From: Pseudomonadota bacterium
GTDB lineage: Bacteria > Pseudomonadota > Gammaproteobacteria > Steroidobacterales > Steroidobacteraceae
DNA length: 64,000 nt
Direction: 5' to 3'
NCBI GenBank assembly: GCA_023423065.1
Contig: JAFAGC010000009.1
Span: forward strand, 62,001-126,000
How positions within the stretch are numbered: the stretch's first letter is position 1; the number at the start of each line of letters is the position of its first letter. Shown one piece after another: positions 62,109 to 64,000 of the stretch. The position numbers were made by a program, and so were the translations under genes. The notes beneath the pieces are model-generated. The model was given only the letters and a program-made list of their open reading frames with translations, did no database searches and was not told the origin of the DNA.

Positions 62109-63425
62109 TCAGAACAGGATGGCCTCGAGGATCAGCACGCCGATGATCCCGACCACGCCGACGATGCCTTCCATCATCGTCCAGCTCAGGATCGTCTCCT
62201 TGATGGAGAGGTTGAAGTACTCCTTCGCCATCCAGAAGCCCGAATCGTTGACGTGCGAGAACATCAAACTACCCGCGCCGATGGCGAGCACCATCAGGTT
62301 GGGATCCGCGCCGGTGCTCATCACCACGGGGGCCATGAGGCCCGCCGCGGTCATGCCCGCGACCGTGGCCGAACCCAGCGACACGCGGATGATGCCGGCG
62401 ATCAACCAGCCGAGCACCAGTGGGTCGATCGATATGCCGGTGAGGAGCTCGGAGATGTTCTTGTCCACGCCGGTCGCGACGAACACTTCCTTGAGCGTTC
62501 CCGCGCCCGCGATGATCAGCAGGATCACGGCGATGTCCTTCACGGAGTTGCCGTAATCGTCCATGAGCTGCTGCATCTTCATGCCGCGCGACAGGCCCAG
62601 CGTCCAGGTCGCGATGGCCAGCGATACCAGCATGACGACGAGCGGGTTCGTGAAGAACCGGAACGTCGGCAGCGCCGGCTCCGGGATCACGTGGAACAAC
62701 GTGTCGAGCAGCGACAGCGCGATCAGCGCCACCGGCAGCAGCGCGGTGACGAAGCAGTTGAACGCGCTCGGCAGTTCGTGTTCCGGCCGCATCGGCGCGA
62801 CGAACAGCGTGAGCGGATTGGCTTTCACGTTGCGGAACAGGCGCGCGTACAGCGGGCCGGCGCAGATCATCGCGGGCAGCGCGACGATCAAGCCATAGAA
62901 CAGCGTGGTCGCCATGTCCGCGCCGAACAGCGGCAGCATGGCGGTGGGCGCGGGGTGCGGCGGCAGGAACCCGTGCGTCACCGACAGCGACGCGAACATC
63001 GGGATGCCGAGGTAGATGGGCGGCACCTTCGTCTGCTGCACCACCGAGAACACCAGCGGGACCAGCAGCACGAAACCCACGTTGTAGAACAGCGGGATGC
63101 CGACCAGGAAGCCGGTGAACATCAGCGCCCACGTGGCGTTTTTCTCGCCGAAGGCGCGCATCAGCACCAGGGCTATCTTCTGCGCCGCGCCGCTGTTCGC
63201 GACCAGCTTGCCGAACATCGCGCCGATACACACGATGGCCAGCAGCCCCGCGAGCAGGTTGCCGATGCCCCGCTCGAGCACACCCGGCACCGCGTCGATG
63301 GGCAGTCCGAGCAGGATCGCCGCCACCGACGATGCCACCAGGAATGCCAGGAACGGCTGCACCTTGCCCCAGCTGATCAGCAGGACCAGCAGCACGATCG
63401 AACCGAATACGTACCAAAGTTCCAT
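62109..63425 (-). CDS. GntP family gluconate:proton symporter
   Basis: The 438-residue protein has about twelve hydrophobic segments and the GntP family features: FGKLVANSGAAQKIA, GIPLFYNVGFVLLVPL, FLPPHPAPTAM and SATVAGMTAAGLMAP. Members import gluconate or related sugar acids. It lies just downstream of a partial SMP-30-like lactonase gene on the same strand, so the pair likely handles uptake and lactone hydrolysis of sugar acids. The start codon is ATG at 63425. A REP-like hairpin separates the two genes. Confidence 0.92.
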   Translation of the reverse strand: MELWYVFGSIVLLVLLISWGKVQPFLAFLVASSVAAILLGLPIDAVPGVLERGIGNLLAGLLAIVCIGAMFGKLVANSGAAQKIALVLMRAFGEKNATWALMFTGFLVGIPLFYNVGFVLLVPLVFSVVQQTKVPPIYLGIPMFASLSVTHGFLPPHPAPTAMLPLFGADMATTLFYGLIVALPAMICAGPLYARLFRNVKANPLTLFVAPMRPEHELPSAFNCFVTALLPVALIALSLLDTLFHVIPEPALPTFRFFTNPLVVMLVSLAIATWTLGLSRGMKMQQLMDDYGNSVKDIAVILLIIAGAGTLKEVFVATGVDKNISELLTGISIDPLVLGWLIAGIIRVSLGSATVAGMTAAGLMAPVVMSTGADPNLMVLAIGAGSLMFSHVNDSGFWMAKEYFNLSIKETILSWTMMEGIVGVVGIIGVLILEAILF

Positions 63426-63438
63426 GAACGCGCCCCCC

Positions 63439-63477
63439 TTTACCGGGGGTCGGTGCCAGGCACCGTCACCCGGTAAA
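63439..63477. repeat. REP-like inverted repeat between the lactonase and GntP genes
   Basis: TTTACCGGG (63439–63447) is complementary to CCCGGTAAA (63469–63477) and encloses GGTGCCAGGCACC (63452–63464), so the whole element folds into a long imperfect hairpin. The GGTGCC…GGCACC core is a recurrent intergenic palindrome in proteobacterial genomes, linked to REP/RAYT elements. It could attenuate transcription from the lactonase gene into gntP. Confidence 0.65.
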
Positions 63478-63489
63478 ACTCAAACGACT

Positions 63490-64000
63490 TCAGAATCCCG
63501 CGCCTTTCACGTTCAGGCGGATGCGCGCCAGGATGTCGTGCGAGGTCAGGTAGAGCGTGCGGCCGTCGTCGCCGAACTTGCAGTTCGCGGTGGCCTTGCC
63601 ATTGCTGATGCGGCCGAGGCGCTTGCCGTCCTTCGAAAGAACGATGACGCCGCCGGGGCCGGTCGTGAAGATCGTGCCGTCCGCGGCCACGGTCAGGCCG
63701 TCGGGCAGTCCGGGCGCTTCTCTCGACGTGAGATCGGTCAGGTCGGCGAACAGCTTCTTGCCCGTAACGTTGCCGTCCTTATCGAGCGAATACGCCATGA
63801 TGATCGCCTTGCCCGGCTCGGACTGCGCGACATACAGCACGCTGTCGTCGGGCGAGAGCGCGACGCCGTTGGGACGATGCAGCTCCTGCTCGACCACCGA
63901 AACCGCGCCGTCGGCACCCATGCGATAGACGCCGTTGAACGCGATTTCCTTCTCGGGCGCGTCGTCGAACTTCTTGAAGCCGTACGGCGGATCGGTGAAG
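63490..64000 (-). CDS. SMP-30/gluconolactonase-like protein, C-terminal part (runs off the window)
   Basis: The reverse strand encodes 169 residues from the window edge to the stop codon (TCA at 63490–63492). The sequence FTDPPYGFKKFDDAP, NGVYRMGADGAVSVVEQELHR (in parts), PNGVALSPDDSVLYVAQ and LPDGLTVAADGTIFTTGPGG belongs to the SMP-30/gluconolactonase/LRE-like six-bladed propeller family; the conserved metal-site Asn and Asp (PNGVALSPD, DGLTVAADG) are present. It should hydrolyse sugar lactones; the N-terminal part lies beyond the window. Its context with GntP supports a sugar-acid role. Confidence 0.88.
   Translation of the reverse strand, partial: FTDPPYGFKKFDDAPEKEIAFNGVYRMGADGAVSVVEQELHRPNGVALSPDDSVLYVAQSEPGKAIIMAYSLDKDGNVTGKKLFADLTDLTSREAPGLPDGLTVAADGTIFTTGPGGVIVLSKDGKRLGRISNGKATANCKFGDDGRTLYLTSHDILARIRLNVKGAGF

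Overview
This window comes from a GC-rich (mostly high-60s per cent by eye) proteobacterial chromosome. The order rsmG–parA–parB–atpIBEFHAGDC–glmU…glmS is the classic origin-proximal arrangement of gammaproteobacteria. Together with a GlyGly-CTERM protein, a GH10 xylanase, M2 and S9 peptidases and a branched-chain 2-oxoacid dehydrogenase, it suggests a Nevskiales/Steroidobacterales- or Xanthomonadales-like environmental heterotroph. The placement is an inference from gene content and order; no 16S gene is present. I saw no tRNA, rRNA, CRISPR array or complete insertion sequence, and no gene-free stretch exceeds 300 bp.

Region by region. 1–4.1 kb (minus): a peptide-scavenging operon with a POT transporter, an M2 (ACE-like) peptidase lipoprotein and an OPT transporter. 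4.2–6.3 kb (minus): tatABC and dtd. 6.4–10.5 kb: a di-haem cytochrome c, an S9 peptidase with a divergent metallo-beta-lactamase-fold hydrolase, and a DUF2269 membrane protein. 10.5–14.1 kb: branched-chain 2-oxoacid dehydrogenase E1alpha, E1beta and E2. 14.1–17.5 kb: an M1-like metallopeptidase, a small membrane protein and glutathione reductase. 17.6–23.0 kb: an AcuI-type acryloyl-CoA reductase and the methylcitrate cycle genes prpB, prpC and prpD. Between prpC and prpD lie a secreted acyl-carrier-protein-like protein without the pantetheinyl serine and a guanidinium exporter (gdx) preceded by a clear guanidine-II (mini-ykkC) riboswitch. 23.0–34.8 kb: rsmG, parA, an AT-richer two-gene insert, parB, a secreted DUF6250-like protein, then the complete F1Fo ATP synthase operon behind a strong sigma-70-type promoter.

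34.8–48.2 kb is housekeeping (glmU, glmS) interleaved with many short accessory genes: two SpoIIAA-like proteins, two GSTs, YkgJ, DUF1697, NUDIX, DUF1272, a 2H phosphoesterase, a PagL-like barrel, GyrI-like, tandem GNAT, DUF488, excalibur and DUF2845 proteins. 48.5–50.7 kb is a lower-GC defence/toxin islet: a type I restriction HsdR fragment that keeps only the nuclease domain, then a HipBA toxin–antitoxin pair behind three near-identical operators spaced exactly 27 bp apart. 50.9–64 kb holds a multi-domain GH10 xylanase with a textbook terminator, rimO, a TonB-like protein, small membrane proteins, a methyltransferase, a DUF606 transporter, an aldo/keto reductase, a 945-residue BNR-propeller protein with a GlyGly-CTERM tail, a gluconate (GntP) permease and a partial SMP-30 lactonase.

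Functionally, the 10–23 kb block can be read as propionyl-CoA economy: branched-chain oxoacid oxidation and acryloyl-CoA reduction feed propionyl-CoA, which the methylcitrate genes burn to pyruvate and succinate. No prpE is seen, consistent with CoA-ester rather than free propionate input. The most noteworthy signals are the riboswitch–gdx cassette inside the prp cluster, the serine-less secreted ACP-like protein, the hip operator array with the nuclease-only HsdR fragment, the insert that splits parA from parB, and a recurrent TTAGG/TAGTTAG word that is unusual in such GC-rich DNA.
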